Source of the DNA: Pohlia nutans
Taxonomy: Eukaryota > Streptophyta > Bryopsida > Bryales > Mniaceae
Direction of reading: 5' to 3'
DNA length: 64,000 nt
NCBI GenBank assembly: GCA_022496805.1
Contig: CM040090.1
Coordinates: 15,742,001 to 15,806,000, forward strand
Positions 1 to 12,953 of this stretch are shown one piece after another (positions within the stretch are counted from its first letter, which is position 1; each line of letters opens with the position of its first letter). The notes beneath the pieces were generated by a model. The model searched no databases, was not told the origin of the DNA, and worked only from the letters and a program-made list of their open reading frames with translations. A program made the position numbers and the translations under genes.

Positions 1-570
1 CAATTTGTTTGTGTATTTTAGAATACAAGTCTAAATAATTTGTAACAAAGCTGAGTATTTAACATACATAATTTGAGATTTGACATCTTTCCAATACAAT
101 CTAAATTCATTTGATTCTTTTTCATGATATAGTTCAAATTCATTTTATTCTTTTTAAACGTTTCAGAGTACATTATGTATTAGAATTTCATTTTGATAGA
201 CTTGTCATTATACCTTCAATTTTGTGTTAGAGCCAAGTCAATTCAACAATGTTCATGATCTGCAAAAAAATAATTATAAGTAGAGAATCGTGAAGTAATA
301 ATTCAAAGTGTTTGAATTAGATGTAATGCATTAATAAATATTGATCTTAATGAATTTGAAGTTCTAATTTCTCTCCAATTCTTTTTTAATGTTTATTTAT
401 TGATTAGAAGTTTTGATTTCTAATCAACCGCTATATGTAAAACTACAACCACTTAGTTATAATATCCCCTAATACTCCTTGATAGTATAGGTCACTCAAT
501 AGTATAATATTTACAATCTCCATTTCAAATACTTCAACAAATTTGAATAGCACAATATTTCATCGGATTC
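1..570. other. AT-rich intergenic DNA, no gene seen
   Basis: This stretch is AT-rich, contains no ORF of note, and shows no similarity to recognised genes or to the other repeats in the window. Confidence 0.5.
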
Positions 571-633
571 CCTTTGGTACTAAAACGATCGCCTTTGGTA
601 CTAAAATGATCTCCTTTGATACTAAAACAATAT
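571..633. repeat. 21-bp tandem repeat, three copies
   Basis: Three consecutive 21-base units begin with CCTTTGGTACTAAAA or a one-base variant, at 571, 592 and 613. An inverted remnant (GAGTACCAAAGAG) follows directly. It is non-coding. Confidence 0.75.
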
Positions 634-704
634 GAGTACCAAAGAGGAACACATCAATCTTTCAATCATCCTAAAACCTTGTATCTTATTCAATACCAGT
701 GAAA

Positions 705-1225
705 TTTCAAAAGTCATTTAATCCCTAAATGTCTTCCTCTCCAAATTCGGCAATTTTGCAAAGATGTATCATAAAATTCTACTTAAAGGGATATTTTGAA
801 CTTGAGGTATGAATAAAAGTTGTGCGTTATCAGTTTTAGATTATATCCATATGGTTAGATCTATAATTGCTATCACCAATATTTTTTGTATAAAATTTGA
901 AATTTGAAATTCTTTTGTAATTTGATGACAAATAAGACATTGACAACTTGTACATGAAATTTGTTGTGGTTGGTTGAAATGGAATACTCTAAGTGTAGTG
1001 GCTTTTGGAGATTTTTTAGTTACTTAATTTTATGAGGTGACTTCTTCTAGAGCACTTTTACACTAAAATCTTTGAAATTTTGGATGAATCACTTCAACAT
1101 GAATTGAGGGATAAATTTTTTTACAAGTCATCCCCTTTCTAATTGGATCATACATGCATGAAGCTTACATCCCATAAAATATATAGCAAAAAATCCACAT
1201 AGGAAAGTTAATGACAAATGAGAAA
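705..1225. repeat. Single arm of a long foldback element
   Basis: This segment aligns along its whole length with the left arm of the foldback at 37369-38345. Shared blocks include the start CCCTAAATGTC, TTTTGCAAAGATGTAT, TATGAATAAAAGTT and GGTTAGATCTAT. Only one arm is recognisable here, so the copy is partial. It carries no ORF that suggests a protein. Confidence 0.65.
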
Positions 1226-1920
1226 ACTATGTTCGATTCTGTACATTGTGCACTTTCTGGACAATAGGACGTTTAAGGATAAAGCATAGTGAAATTGATT
1301 AACTAATAGAAATCATGTCCAATGTGACATCCTTTTATTGACCAAATGTCTGTTTTGACTTGTTTTCAATGATTCAATCAATTGAGTAACTACAATCAAG
1401 TAACTACATTTAGTCATCAACCACGCATCACATTGAACACGATTTTTACTAGTGTTTATGTACCACAATTCCAATCCCATACCTTGCAAGCTTCAGATAT
1501 GGATTTACCACAAGCTACAATAGTCATCACATAAGTATATATTGTTATTCCAATCTTGTATGTGCTTTTTTATATGAATATACAATGAGAAGCCAATTGT
1601 GTAGGTCTTCTCTTTTTGATAACATTTCACGAATGCAATATAAACATGACAATAAAATTGCAGTTTCCCACCTATTTGGAATGTTAAGAGAAACTTTACA
1701 ACTAATCATTACAATCAAGTCCAACATACTATTCATAATATGCCCTAATAGATAACATCAAACCAAAAGAATAAAATTCCATAAAACCAATGGAAAGTTA
1801 AAGAAATTTGACCTACATGAAATTTGGGAGTGCCAACCGTTAAAATGATCATACATAACATCTAAAAAGAGTTCCCTCCCTCTGTTGCTTTCATTGTTGA
1901 AGGAAAAACCTCAAACATAT
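1226..1920. other. AT-rich intergenic DNA, no gene seen
   Basis: The only open frames are short (about 60 codons), low in complexity and unlike known proteins. No repeat shared with the rest of the window was recognised. Confidence 0.45.
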
Positions 1921-2795
1921 TTAAGATGTAACATACTCATATCTACAATTAAAGATATGAATCATGATACTCCTTTCAATTAATTGAATCATCATGCTTC
2001 TGCATTCCAATTTTGTATCTTTAACTATTCTTGAATTAGTTGAAAGTACCTCCAATATTTTCCCAATTCTAGGCCTTTTTGAAGGATCAAATTGCCAACA
2101 TCCACTCAATAGTTCCTGTATCAAATCTTCAACATATGGAGGTATGTCAAGACGGAGGTGTTGATCGACCACAAGATTCAACAATGAAGAGTAGTTGTAG
2201 TTCAATGCATGATCTTCAAACGGAAGTTTCCATGTCAATATTTCATAACAAATCATTCAGCAGCTATAAACATCTGTTGCTCTTGAAAACATCTTTGGCC
2301 TCTCTTTCACCTTCCTCTCTTTGCATGTTAGTAATATCTCAGGCGCCCTAAAGAAATTGGTGCTTATGACTACAATAGAGCATTCATGATCTGCCACAAC
2401 ACATTCCCATCTTGAAGCTGTAAATTGACTTCCATTATCTTGTACAAAGACATTTGATGCCTTCAAGTCTCTGTGAACAATATTATGATAATGCAGCTAT
2501 TCTACCCCCAATGCGACTTCATACATCATTAGTTGAGCTTCATCCTTTGAAAATGGTCCACAATCTTCAACAGTTCTCAATTTCATATTGCTCTTAATTA
2601 GAGTACGCAAATCAAAATGTTGTCTCGCTAAGAGGAATGCAAACCTCCCTCCTTTCAACAATTCAACTGTAAGATTTATTCAGACAGGATTCCCGCGCAA
2701 AAAAGTACATTATTTGCTTTCATGTCTCTAAACACGATGCCATGGTTATATAAGGACCTCATTCCTGAAGCAACATATTCCAAATGTTATCTGTA
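1921..2795 (-). pseudogene. Protein kinase pseudogene (TKL-type, two catalytic-loop fragments)
   Basis: Read on the minus strand, about 2690 down to 2040 encodes the C-terminal two thirds of a protein kinase domain. The catalytic loop reads HRDLKASN. The magnesium-loop position reads ADHE where DFG or DFE is expected. It continues with RAPEIL (APE motif), a DVYS...MICYEILT helix and CWQFDPSKRP, the tyrosine-kinase-like C-lobe signature. Two in-frame stops break it: TAG at 2499-2497 just before the catalytic loop, and TGA at 2259-2257 where a glycine is expected. The glycine-rich loop and catalytic lysine were not found. A second catalytic-loop fragment (FRDMKANNV) lies at about 2760-2700, so either two kinase fragments sit in tandem or a duplication occurred. 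It lies immediately left of amplified unit A. The family call is firm; the exact subfamily is not resolved. Confidence 0.8.
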
Positions 2796-2849
2796 CTGAA
2801 ATGGAAAGTAGAAACAAAAGATTTAGATTGATTGATCGACGATAAATTG

Positions 2850-5800
2850 GAGGTGATTTTTGTATCCCAATTCTCTGATCACATGATTCCTTAAACCGGC
2901 CCAAATTTTACAAATTTGATTGGTTGACATGCAAGTGGCATTAAGTTTGGCTGTTACCCAATATGGGTCGATCTAAACAGTTATTCGATTTTGGGTGTAC
3001 AATATCAATCATTTCGGGACATTCTACCTTATTTGGTGCTTCCATGTGAGATTTCTAATTATACTCAGATGGTCTTCCATCCACTGTTTGCATTTTTCAT
3101 CACTTACATAGTTCCACCAGTATATGTTCACACAAAAATAAAGTAGGCCCACAATTTTGCATGATTGTGCACCAGCCAAAAGTAAAAGCCCAGGTATGCA
3201 ACTCTTGTATTATATACAAGGGTCATCGGCATTAAAACATTTCAGAGGACGGCTTTTGTTAAAATTATATCAAATTAAAAAGACCAAAAAGCTAGGTGAA
3301 GACCAAATAAAAAGAAAATCGTATGTAGAAAATGCTGAATAGCATACATTTTAGAAAAAACTCACAATACATATGAAGAATTGAAACACATATGCAAAGT
3401 ATCTAAAAACTCATACGAAGAAGTTGGGTCTGGTTAAAATTAATTTTTTATTAAAAAATCCCCAAAAGTTGCCTAGCTCGGCCTATGGTACATGTATTAA
3501 AAAAACTCATATAATTAGGTTTTTAATGCTATTATTGTCTTCCAAAATATTTGTTTCATGTACAAAAGTACGTTTTTGGATTCCTTGTTAAAAGGACTAC
3601 AAGATTATTCTACATTAAAACAAATTATATCCCTTAAAATTGAATTAAAACGCATTATAAGTGATTATAATCGGGGCCATATAATATAGAAGTTGCATAC
3701 CCGGGAGTAAAAGTTGAGCACGTGGAAATCTTGTACATAAAACCTCCAAATTCAGTCCGTGTTCAGAGAGGAGATCTCTCAAAATCTCACGTAAATAAGA
3801 GACCATTAATGTGCGAGTCCATTAAGAAACCTTCCGCGGGACCTCTGCTGAAATCTGCAACTCATGAAAATGACCTCCCTCGATCAGGCCACATGCATGT
3901 GGCTGGGGTGGTTTGTATCATGATTCGTTTTGCAATGAGATTCCATTTCATTTGTGTCGAGAGAGAAAAGAAAATGAAGAGAATTTAAGCAACCACGAGT
4001 TGATCGAACGCCAGCCAGGTTCCGTCCTCCCTACCAACCCAAGTGAATATATTTGCGAACACCAAATATATATACAGCTACGTACTTATCATGGGTACAG
4101 GCTAGTACGTACATAAGTCTAGAATGGAAAGCTACCGATTAGAACTCCGCCAGCACAAATCATCAGCTAGTTGCCTTCAAAACAAATCCTCAGTCTCAAT
4201 TCAGTCCACATAATTATATCAACAGCTTCATTACGTACAGTCGGGATCACAGCAGTTGATGCTAATAAGTCATGAATTAACCGGAGCAGCTGAGCTAACG
4301 TACTCACTCAGTGGACATCATCATTCTGGAGTCTTCAATTCTGAGCGACGACGGACCCTTCCGCATCTTGAAGTTACACAGTCATGCTTTACTTAATTAC
4401 AACTCAAACCCCCCGGCCGATATGAGCTAGCTGCTTAATTAGTATGTAACACACACGCACAAACAACCCTAGCTAGCTAGCAATCAATTGCAACGTACAG
4501 CAGCAATGTACAGTTATTACATTGGTTTCCCATAAACTGTAATATACTAATTTCCAGCTTCCACATCCATCATTATGTATCAATTGATGTTGGCACTCAG
4601 GGTTAACTTGCAGTATCTTGAAGATTACTTTATTTGAATCGTCCGGAAATAAGAGAGGCTCTGGACAGCTACCTGGGACCGCTAACTTTTTCAGTTCTCT
4701 CTGGACAGTCACCGATAGTCCCCCGGGATACAAAGTTTACTTAGCCTGATTATATCATAAACCCATAAACGTCCAGAAAGCCCAGAAAGCCCATTCCGGT
4801 CAGCCGTATTTCATTGTAACTATTTGGAATGGTCCTACACCTCAGGCTATGAGTTTCATATCAAAAGTGAAATTAAAATTCATGTCTATATGGTTTTAAT
4901 AAGCTATTGGAATTTCAATCAAATGGAACCTATATTCTACTTATAAAAAAGGTCAAAAAATATACGGCAACGTATAGACTACTATCCGCAAGCACCTTTT
5001 AAAAAAGGGTTAAGTGCTGGATCAGCGGCCGCAAGTTCGATCACTGAGGAGTACAGTCGACGACCCTCCGCAACATGAACACTCCGAACTTGGCTCCAGC
5101 TGATTTTGTGATACACCATGTTCCACGACGAGTGCTTCCAGCAGGCCCATCCGCAATTATATGCTCATCCGGCACACTACTTCCTTGAACCGAAGACTCA
5201 ATACTATCAGAGTCCTCGTCAGTACTGGAATTAGTCATACCTGGGTATGGAAAGTCTGGGAAGTGATCCTCCGGAGTGGATGATGCGCGTGCAGACCGCC
5301 AAGTCAAGCCCGTCGCGTCAAGCGAAGAATCAGCGCTATCTGGTTGCACATCATCAGCGCTATATATCCGGTTGCTCATGATCAGCGCTATGATCTGATT
5401 GCTCGTCATCAGCTGCGGCGTTCGCCCCTGCTGCCCAGCGAGCTGTCGGAATGCTCAGATCATCACCGGAATGATGATCAGAGTCCACCGACGACGACGA
5501 TGGAATCGAAGCGGGTGGCACTGGCCTTTTGCTCCACAAGAGCTTGGGTAATCCGAGGAGAACTGGCCGCGACCAATCAGCTGCGCTCTGCTGCGGTGAG
5601 AAAAAGGCGTAGCCATTTTTTGGGCGGCCGACTTTGCATGTAAAGGCGTAGCCATCTTTCTGGCAACCTGCGCGGCCGACTGGTTAGCGCATCCCGGCGG
5701 CTTCGTAGCGCATCCGCGGTACTGAACATCCAACGCAGTGGTACCGAGGTGAGCCTCTCCTCCTGGCGACGAAAAAAGTGGGAGCCGGGCAGAAAGCCAG

Positions 5801-6161
5801 CGGGCACGCCGTCACCTCAAAGTGCTTTGGCATGCTTGCAGGCTCTTCAATTAATACGAAACACAACTTACAGTAACAAATTCACGCGCCGGCTGCTCGA
5901 TCTAGCACGCGCAGCTAGCGTCCGTGGACACTGTGTTACTACTAGTATCTCTAGAGACCCGTATGCTGATTAACGTGCAAGTTCCAATCTCATTGCAAGC
6001 GTCTAGCTAGTAGAGGAAATCAAAAGCACTTGTCTATGGATATCACACAAGGCAAGGCAGCCGGGGGATAGTCACAAAGCTGTACGTGCTGGCCACTCCG
6101 GCGTACCTCCCAAGTGCTGCATGCGCTCGTAGACAAGATCGATGCAAAGAGGAAATGCATG
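2850..6161. repeat. Amplified unit, copy A (truncated on the right)
   Basis: This is the first of five copies of a roughly 7 kb unit. It begins near 2850, where it matches the inverted end of copy E at about 30.8 kb. It continues through the shared landmark GAGCACGTGGAAATCTTG (about 3717) and the conserved block before the ORF (CACACACGCACAAACAACCC, about 4448), then the broken ORF at 5041-5833. At 6161 it stops inside the region upstream of the ORF (GAGGAAATGCATGCA) and joins directly to the middle of copy B. The downstream half of A and the upstream half of B are missing, which suggests one deletion across two tandem copies. Confidence 0.8.
5041..5833 (-). pseudogene. Broken zinc-ribbon/AT-hook protein, copy A
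   Basis: This is homologous to the intact ORFs at 7048-7827, 15214-16005, 22403-23194 and 26280-27092. The ATG is at 5833 and the cysteine-rich head is readable, including CPLAFC and YHCVGC. Directly after that a small deletion removes the WRKF segment and shifts the frame. The AT-hook part is scattered over other frames. The acidic middle and C-terminal part (ADDVQPDSADS... to the final VVDCTPQ) reopen in one frame at 5409-5041. The other four copies keep the frame, so this one is judged dead. It lies in truncated unit A. Confidence 0.85.
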
Positions 6162-7047
6162 CATTAAACAAATCCTCAGTCTCAATTCAGTCCTCATATA
6201 TCAGCAGCTTCATTACGTACAGTCGGGATCACACCAGTTGATGCCATAAGTCATATATGAACCGGAGCAGCTGAGCTAAGTAACATACTCACTCAGTGGA
6301 CATGCATCAGAGTCTTCAATTCCGAGCAACGGCCGGACCCTTCCGCATCTTGAAGTTCCACAGTCATGCTTTACTTAATTAGGACTCAAACCCCCCGATA
6401 TGAGCTAGCTGCTTAATATGTAACACACACACACACAAACAACCCTTGCTGGCTAGCAATCAATTGCAACGTACAGCAGCAATGTACTATTATTACATGG
6501 ATTTCCCATATACTGCAACATACTAATATTTTCCAGCTTCCACATCCATCAGTATGTATCAATTGATATTGGCAGCCTGGCTAACTTGCAGTCTCTCGAA
6601 GATTACTTTGTTTGAATCGTCCGGAAATAAGACAGGCTCTGGACAGCTACCTGGGACCGCTGACTTTTCAATCAGTTCTCTTTGGACAGTCCGGTAGCTA
6701 GTCCCCCGGGATACAAGTTTACTTCTAAGCTTGATTAGATCGTTAACCCTTAAACATCCAGAAAGCCCATTCCGCTCACTATTATAATTACGGCCGTATT
6801 TCATTGTAACTATTTGGAATTGTCAGGGCTACACCTCCTATATATGAGTTTCATATCAAAAGTGAAATTAAAATTCATGTCTACATAATTGGTCTTAATA
6901 TATAAGCTATTGGGATTTCAATTTGGAACAAATGTTCTACTCACAACAAAATAATGTCAATAAATATGCGGCAACGTATGATCTACTATCCGCAAGCCCT
7001 TTAAATAAGGGTTAAGTGCTGGATCAGCGGCCGCAAGTAAGTTCGAT

Positions 7048-7827
7048 TCACTGAGGAGTACAGTCGACGACCCTCCGCAACACGAACACTCCGCACTTGG
7101 CTCCAGCTGATTTTGTGATACACCATGTTCCACGACGAGTGCTTCCCGGCCCCTGATCCGCAATTATATGCTCATCCGGCACAACTCCTTGAACCGAAGA
7201 CTCAATACTATCAGAGTCCTCGTCAGTACTGTAATTAGTCATACCCGGGGGGTATGGAAAGTCTGGGAAGTGATCCGAGTCCGGAGTGGATGCGCGTGCA
7301 GACCGCCAAGTCAAGCCCGTAGCGTCCAGCGAATCAGCGCTATCTGGTTGCTCATCATCAGCGCTATCAGCTGATTGCTCGTCATAAGCTGCGGCGTTCG
7401 CCCCTGCTGCCCAGCGAGCTCCCGAAATGCTCAGATCATCACCGGAATGATCAGAGTCGTCCACCGACGACGTCGATGGAATCGAAGCGGGTGGCACTGG
7501 CCTTTTGCGAGGACGGCTCCAAAGGAGCTTGGGGAGTCCGAGGAGTACTGGCTTCGACCAATCAGCTGCGCTCTGCTGCGGTGAGTAAAGGCGTAGCCAT
7601 TTTCTGGGCGGCCGACTTTGTTTGTAAACGCGTAGCCATCTTTTGGGCGGCCGCCCCGGCCGCCCTCGCAGCGCATCCCGGCGTCTTCGTAGCGCATCCG
7701 CGGTACTGAACTTGCGCCAGCATCCCACGCAGTGGTAGCGACGTGAGCCTCTCCTCCTGGCGACGAAAAGAGTGGGAGCCGGGCAGAAAGCCAGCGGGCA
7801 CGCCGTCACCTCAAGCTGCTTCGGCAT
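7048..7827 (-). CDS. Zinc-ribbon/AT-hook protein, copy B
   Basis: Single-exon ORF of 259 residues. The start is the ATG of MPKQLEV at 7827; the frame stays open upstream, but no earlier ATG lies in the conserved part. Residues 9-35 hold CX4C-X17-CX2C (CPLAFC ... HCVGC), a zinc-ribbon-like arrangement followed by WRKFSTADALRRRRDAL. Two AT-hook-like modules follow (GRPPKRWLR and SRPPRKWLR) as a 14-residue tandem duplication. The middle is acidic and Ser-rich with DDEQ/DSAD repeats. The C-terminus (GTWCITKSAGAK ... VVDCTPQ) is conserved between copies. No catalytic domain is visible. DNA or chromatin binding is an inference from the zinc and AT-hook motifs. The ORF is markedly more GC-rich than its flanks. 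The family was not recognised. Confidence 0.75.
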   Translation of the reverse strand: MPKQLEVTACPLAFCPAPTLFVARRRGSRRYHCVGCWRKFSTADALRRRRDALRGRPGRPPKRWLRVYKQSRPPRKWLRLYSPQQSAADWSKPVLLGLPKLLWSRPRKRPVPPASIPSTSSVDDSDHSGDDLSISGARWAAGANAAAYDEQSADSADDEQPDSADSLDATGLTWRSARASTPDSDHFPDFPYPPGMTNYSTDEDSDSIESSVQGVVPDEHIIADQGPGSTRRGTWCITKSAGAKCGVFVLRRVVDCTPQ

Positions 7828-9813
7828 GCTTGCAGGCTCTTCAATTAATACGAAACACAACTTACAGTAACAAATCCACGCGCCGGCTGCTCGATCTAGC
7901 ACGCGCAGCTAGCGAACGTCCACACACTGCACGGTACTACTAGCTAGACCCCTGGATATACTGATTAACGTGCAAGTTCAAATCTCATTAATTGCGTCTA
8001 GTGTAGGAAACCAAAAGCCACTATAAGGCAGCCGGGGGACACAAAGCTGTACGTGCCACTGCGACCTCCCTCTTCGCTCGTAGACAAGATCGATGCAATG
8101 AGAGAGGAAATGCATGCATGCGTGACATGAGCAATGGTGCATGTTTCGGCATTAATTTATGCGAATGGTTCTCCTGCCGAGGCTAGCTAGGCCTGCCTTC
8201 AGTTGGACTCGTGGGCCGGGCTGCCGACGGACGCTCGAGGCATTCAGATCGCCCAGGTGTTGTTCAAAGGAATAATTTGCGGTGCTCCTCGCTAGCTTGG
8301 GACGCACGTACGCACTTGATCATTCTATGTCAATATTAATGATATATGTGGCGTCGAATTGAACAGACTTACTGGATGTGATGCGAAGGTACATCAGAAC
8401 TTAGTATTGGGCACTTAAGGTTGTGATCGAGCTTCTGCTGATCGACACCAAATTCAATGTAAGTTGTTTTAAGCGTGACTGAGGCTTGAGTTTGAACCGT
8501 TTGAAACTAACCTTTCAGAAATTCTGATAAAAACTCCGGTGAAAACTCAGAATTTCTTTGTGTAACTCAAATCCGGCCTGAAATCGGTTGCATAGGTACA
8601 ATCATGCTAATACATAATGTCATTCTCAACAGTTGACAGACTTGCAAAGATCTGTAATTTCAAACAGCTTTGAAAACAGCTTGCGATTCCATCTCGGAGA
8701 AATTTACAGTTGCTTTTGTTCTCTCAAATGCTATGTTTGCAGCACTTGAGTTTCGGTTTTCAGTCCTAGGGGAGTGTCATGTACATGCTCTCCAATTTCA
8801 ACACTCTACCTAACGTTTTTTATAATCGATATAAAATTCACAGTGATTTGTACATGTTCTTAACGTAGGGATGCACCTTCCCTTCAAGGCTTTTTATAAT
8901 TAATCAATGATCGATCACAAATCTGCACATACAAACTAATCGAATTCATAACACGTGACAGAAAAATGTTTCTTGTAATCATCCATCTTTCGGATATTCA
9001 TGAACATTAATGAGCTCGCAAAGCCCGTTTTAATTGGAGTAGATTCATGTTGAGTATACGAACTGCTTGCAGAGGTTCAACATGAATCTTGTGCAATAAT
9101 TTAACTGGAAGGACTCATATATTCTGTAACTAGGTTGATATTATTGAGTAGGAAAGAAAACGTAACGTTTGATGAATGTTTTGAACAATGCAAATTTGTA
9201 ATATGAATGTGTTTTTTTTGGTTTTGCATAGCACAAGTGCAGGGCGATGCATCAACCATAAGAAATTCTATTGACTTCAAAAACAACTACATTGATAATA
9301 AAATATAACGTTTTTTTAATGTTGAGAGCTTCCTCGTAGTTTTTCATAACACTTAGTAGCCTCCGAAGAGGCTGTCTTTTAGTTTCATCCACCTTTAAGG
9401 GCCATATTTGTTATATTGAGACTTTTCGCAGTCTCATTTTTATTTTTGACTCGAAGATGAACCGTTTTATGTCTTTGCTAGTCTTTTTAAAAAGTAGGTA
9501 AGAACATCAACTTTTAAAATTTCATTATAGAATCACTATTTGAGCATTACATTTTTTTTTATTTCAATTACTAGTTTTTAAATGAATTTTTGAATAACTA
9601 GTATTCCGTCTCAAAAGCTTCGAAACGTCTCAATATATCGAATATGACCTTTTTATATATGAAGTGACTAGTGATTTGTGATTGAACGGACTATTGAATC
9701 AAATCAACAATTACTATAAACACTAATGAATTGTGATTGAGTGAGCTAGTGCTCTCTTTTCCTGTTCACCATAGTCGATTGCTCTTACTTACTGCTACCT
9801 GCCCCATAGTTAT

Positions 9814-9875
9814 TGATGTGGAGTATCCCACATCATTTCATTGGGGGATGAAATGATGTAGGATATTCCACATCA
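9814..9875. repeat. Conserved 62-bp hairpin in the amplified unit
   Basis: TGATGTGGAGTATCCCACAT pairs with ATGTAGGATATTCCACATCA across a short GGGGG-containing loop. The same hairpin recurs in copy C (about 17737-17802) and, inverted, in copy E (about 24675-24740). It is an old part of the unit. Confidence 0.7.
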
Positions 9876-12019
9876 TTCTGCCGCTGGGGAAAGGCATAGT
9901 CAGGCTGACGCTACTGAATGTTATGTTATTTCATCATTGATTGAGTTTCAAATCGATATAATGTCTTGAATTAATTTGTGGCTCATTGAAAAGAAGAAGA
10001 AACTTGAGCTATATCACTCTATGAGGGATCTTGGATTCATAATGTGAGTAATGCAGAACATTTGAAACGTGACGACCTTGTCCTTCACAAGTGGATTGGC
10101 CTTGGTGATTATTTCTTTGCTTGTCGCCTTTTAATCGAACGTGCAACTGTGCATGTCGCTGTAGTGGTGTAATACACAAATGCACTTTTCCGCGATCTGG
10201 CACTTCATGAGGAATGTAGGACTCCGCAGGTTCTAGACGATTTCCCTGCGACATTTGATATTTCATGGGTTTGTACATTTTTTGCACGCCGGATTTTGCA
10301 TGGATTTTGCGCTAAATCCGCACGGATTTTGCACTTTGTTGTATAACAAGAAGGATGAATGTAGAATCCGTGCGGATTCAGTATAGAATTAATGTGAAAT
10401 CCATGCGTAATTAGTGCAAAAAATGCACGCACCCAAGAAATATTTAATATCGCACGGAAATCATTAAAAATCAGCGAGGTCCTAAATCCCTGATGCTTCA
10501 CTCCCATCACCTCCGCGCGCTTCCTGCATCTTGCATAACTATGCACAACGAGGGTTCAAGGGCTCTTGTGGTGGCGCCATTGCAGGGGTGATTGTAGCTA
10601 TGGCAACGGGAAGTGATGACATGTTGAGCTTGTTCCAGTGACAAAGTCGCCAATCAATCGATCAATTTCCACAAACTATTGTTCACAAAAGTTCTACAAG
10701 CCCAAATGTTTTGCTCTTTTCCGTCAGATGCAATGTTCTTCACTGATTCTGGTGGTACACAATTTTCCCTCATCGATCTGAATTACAACTTTCTCATACA
10801 TGATCAAGAAAATTGGTCATTTCCAAACCAAGAATCCTCGGTCTTGACCGTCTACTTCGAACTCCCAAGAGTGTCTATCCTTGACTACAAGCAGAGGCGT
10901 TGTTTCTCACTCTGGAGGAATATTGTTCATTGTCGCTTTTCACTGTACACACTTGTCATACTTGACAAATTGCACTCTCCATATTCAACCAAAAATTGGC
11001 GAGCGAGAAGTGGTGCCGCTTGACTCACAAAAGGAGTGAAAAGCGACGCCTTCTCCTTCTCCTTCATAACATTCCTAGACATTTATTTAAATAGAATTCA
11101 AATTGGATGATACTCAACACCCCTTTTATCGAACAAGGATTACATTAAATTACATGACAAAATGTTCAATCATCAAGCCCATGAAAAGCAAAATGAGGTT
11201 CATGATTTCACCACAAAGTGAGGTTCATAATTCACAGTGACAGCAACTGGCATTTCATTGGTTAACCCCTAAAAGACCAAGGAGTCCAAACTGGGCCTCG
11301 TATTTTTTAAAGCAGTTTTGAGTAGGTTCTATGTGGACTTCCATTTTTTCAAATTTGTTTGTTCCTTGACCATCATATGCATTATTCTTCACTGATTCTA
11401 GTGATACAAAATCTAGTCTCATCTGAATCATAATTGATTGAATTTGTCATTTTAAAACCATGAAACGTTGGTCCTTTACGGGTCAAAGATGAGCATGACA
11501 TACCCTGAGAGTTCTTGCTTTGCAATAGAGAGGCGCGCTGTGCATCAACCTCCATCCAAGCTCCTCCGTCGAATTGGAAATGACTTCAACACTGCATGAA
11601 AGAAACAAATTTAGATAAATAAATTAAAAAAATAAAACAGAGATTGAAGCTCAACAAAAGTCCACATGGACAAAAGCACTCACGCTCATTTTCCTTGCAG
11701 AACCTCACCACGACTCAGACTGGAAATTCTAAGACAACAAACAATTGAAGCGAAATTATTGATTCACCCCAACCGTCCTGAGAGTTTCATTTGACAGAAG
11801 ATATCACAAAAAGAAAAATGGCCCAACATTTTTATCCCAACTGCTACCTCGCATTCTGACAGTCAGCAGCTAAGCGTTTGCAAGTTATGCTTCACCACCG
11901 CAGGATAGTTCTCTACTTCAATGGAATAAGGAGTCCACTCAGTTCTTTTTTAAAAAAACAAGCAGAAACAGAGCTACTACTTAAACTGCAAAACTCTCAC
12001 ATGTATTAGAATAATGCAG

Positions 12020-12157
12020 AACGCCATATTCAGTAAATTGGCCAATCCTGTTTATATTTTACCCACACTAATCTGATAAGGAGAGAAAATGAACTCAAAT
12101 CACACTACTTGAGCGGACAAAATAATTGGGAACGGCGAATATAACGAATATGGCGTT
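12020..12157. mobile_element. 138-bp MITE with 4-bp target duplication (GCAG)
   Basis: The ends are inverted repeats: AACGCCATATTCAGTAAATT on the left, and AACGCCATATTCGTTATATT as the reverse complement of the right end. GCAG flanks both sides (12016-12019 and 12158-12161). The matching site in copy C (about 19700) lacks the element, which gives a direct empty site. It is a relative of the element at 14297-14435, with a shared interior (GAACTCAAATCACACTACTT-like) and the same TSD length. Confidence 0.85.
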
Positions 12158-12953
12158 GCAGGTGCTGGGAAAAGCCAATCAAGTCCTACTCAAAACTGTA
12201 AGAAAGAAAAACAGGACTGAGGCAAGATCACCCCCCTAAAGGTTGGGCCTATGACTATGGAATCATGTTTTATCTGTCACACTCAATTTTTCCACTAAAC
12301 AATAACACAAGAATTCAAATTATATTTTTAGTAGATGAAGCCACATGTCTACTACAAATCATGAATCTTTCATAAATTTTGGTGAAAATTTTGAAATTAC
12401 TATGGTTTTATGAAGTAATTGTAAAGAATATCTATAACAATTACAAAATGTACTAAAAAATTCCGATTTTTTTACCTAAGGTGTCAATTACAATGAAGAA
12501 AAGTTTACTTGACAAAAATGATTTGTGTATCTAAATTTAGAAAATTTGCTACACCTTGGTGATACCTACGGAACGTGTAACTACAATAAAACACTCAATT
12601 TTAAAATTGTTCCAAAAATTCAAAGTAGAGTAGAAACTAGACTCGGCAAGCTTCATTTTGTTAGTTGAGCTCAGATGCAATGGAACTCATTTTCATGGCC
12701 TTTAAAAATTTAGTTCAAGTAGAAGAAGCAAAAATATTCAAAATACACTACACGGTGAACCGTTTTTACGACACTGTTTGTAGTTGGGACTCCATGTAAA
12801 ATCTAAAAAGAGCTTGAATGATTTGAATTTGACTTTAAGTAGTGGTGTCACCAAGCACAGCCCTTCACATATAGCATTGGATGGAAATCATTTGGAATTG
12901 AACAATCAACTTTAGTCATAAGCCATTTCTTTGATCTCGGCGGCGTTTAGGGA

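Noticed and set aside
10205..11023. Two frames of about 113 codons in the non-coding part of unit B
   Set aside because: The matching parts of units C and E are broken by stops and shifts, and neither resembles a known protein.
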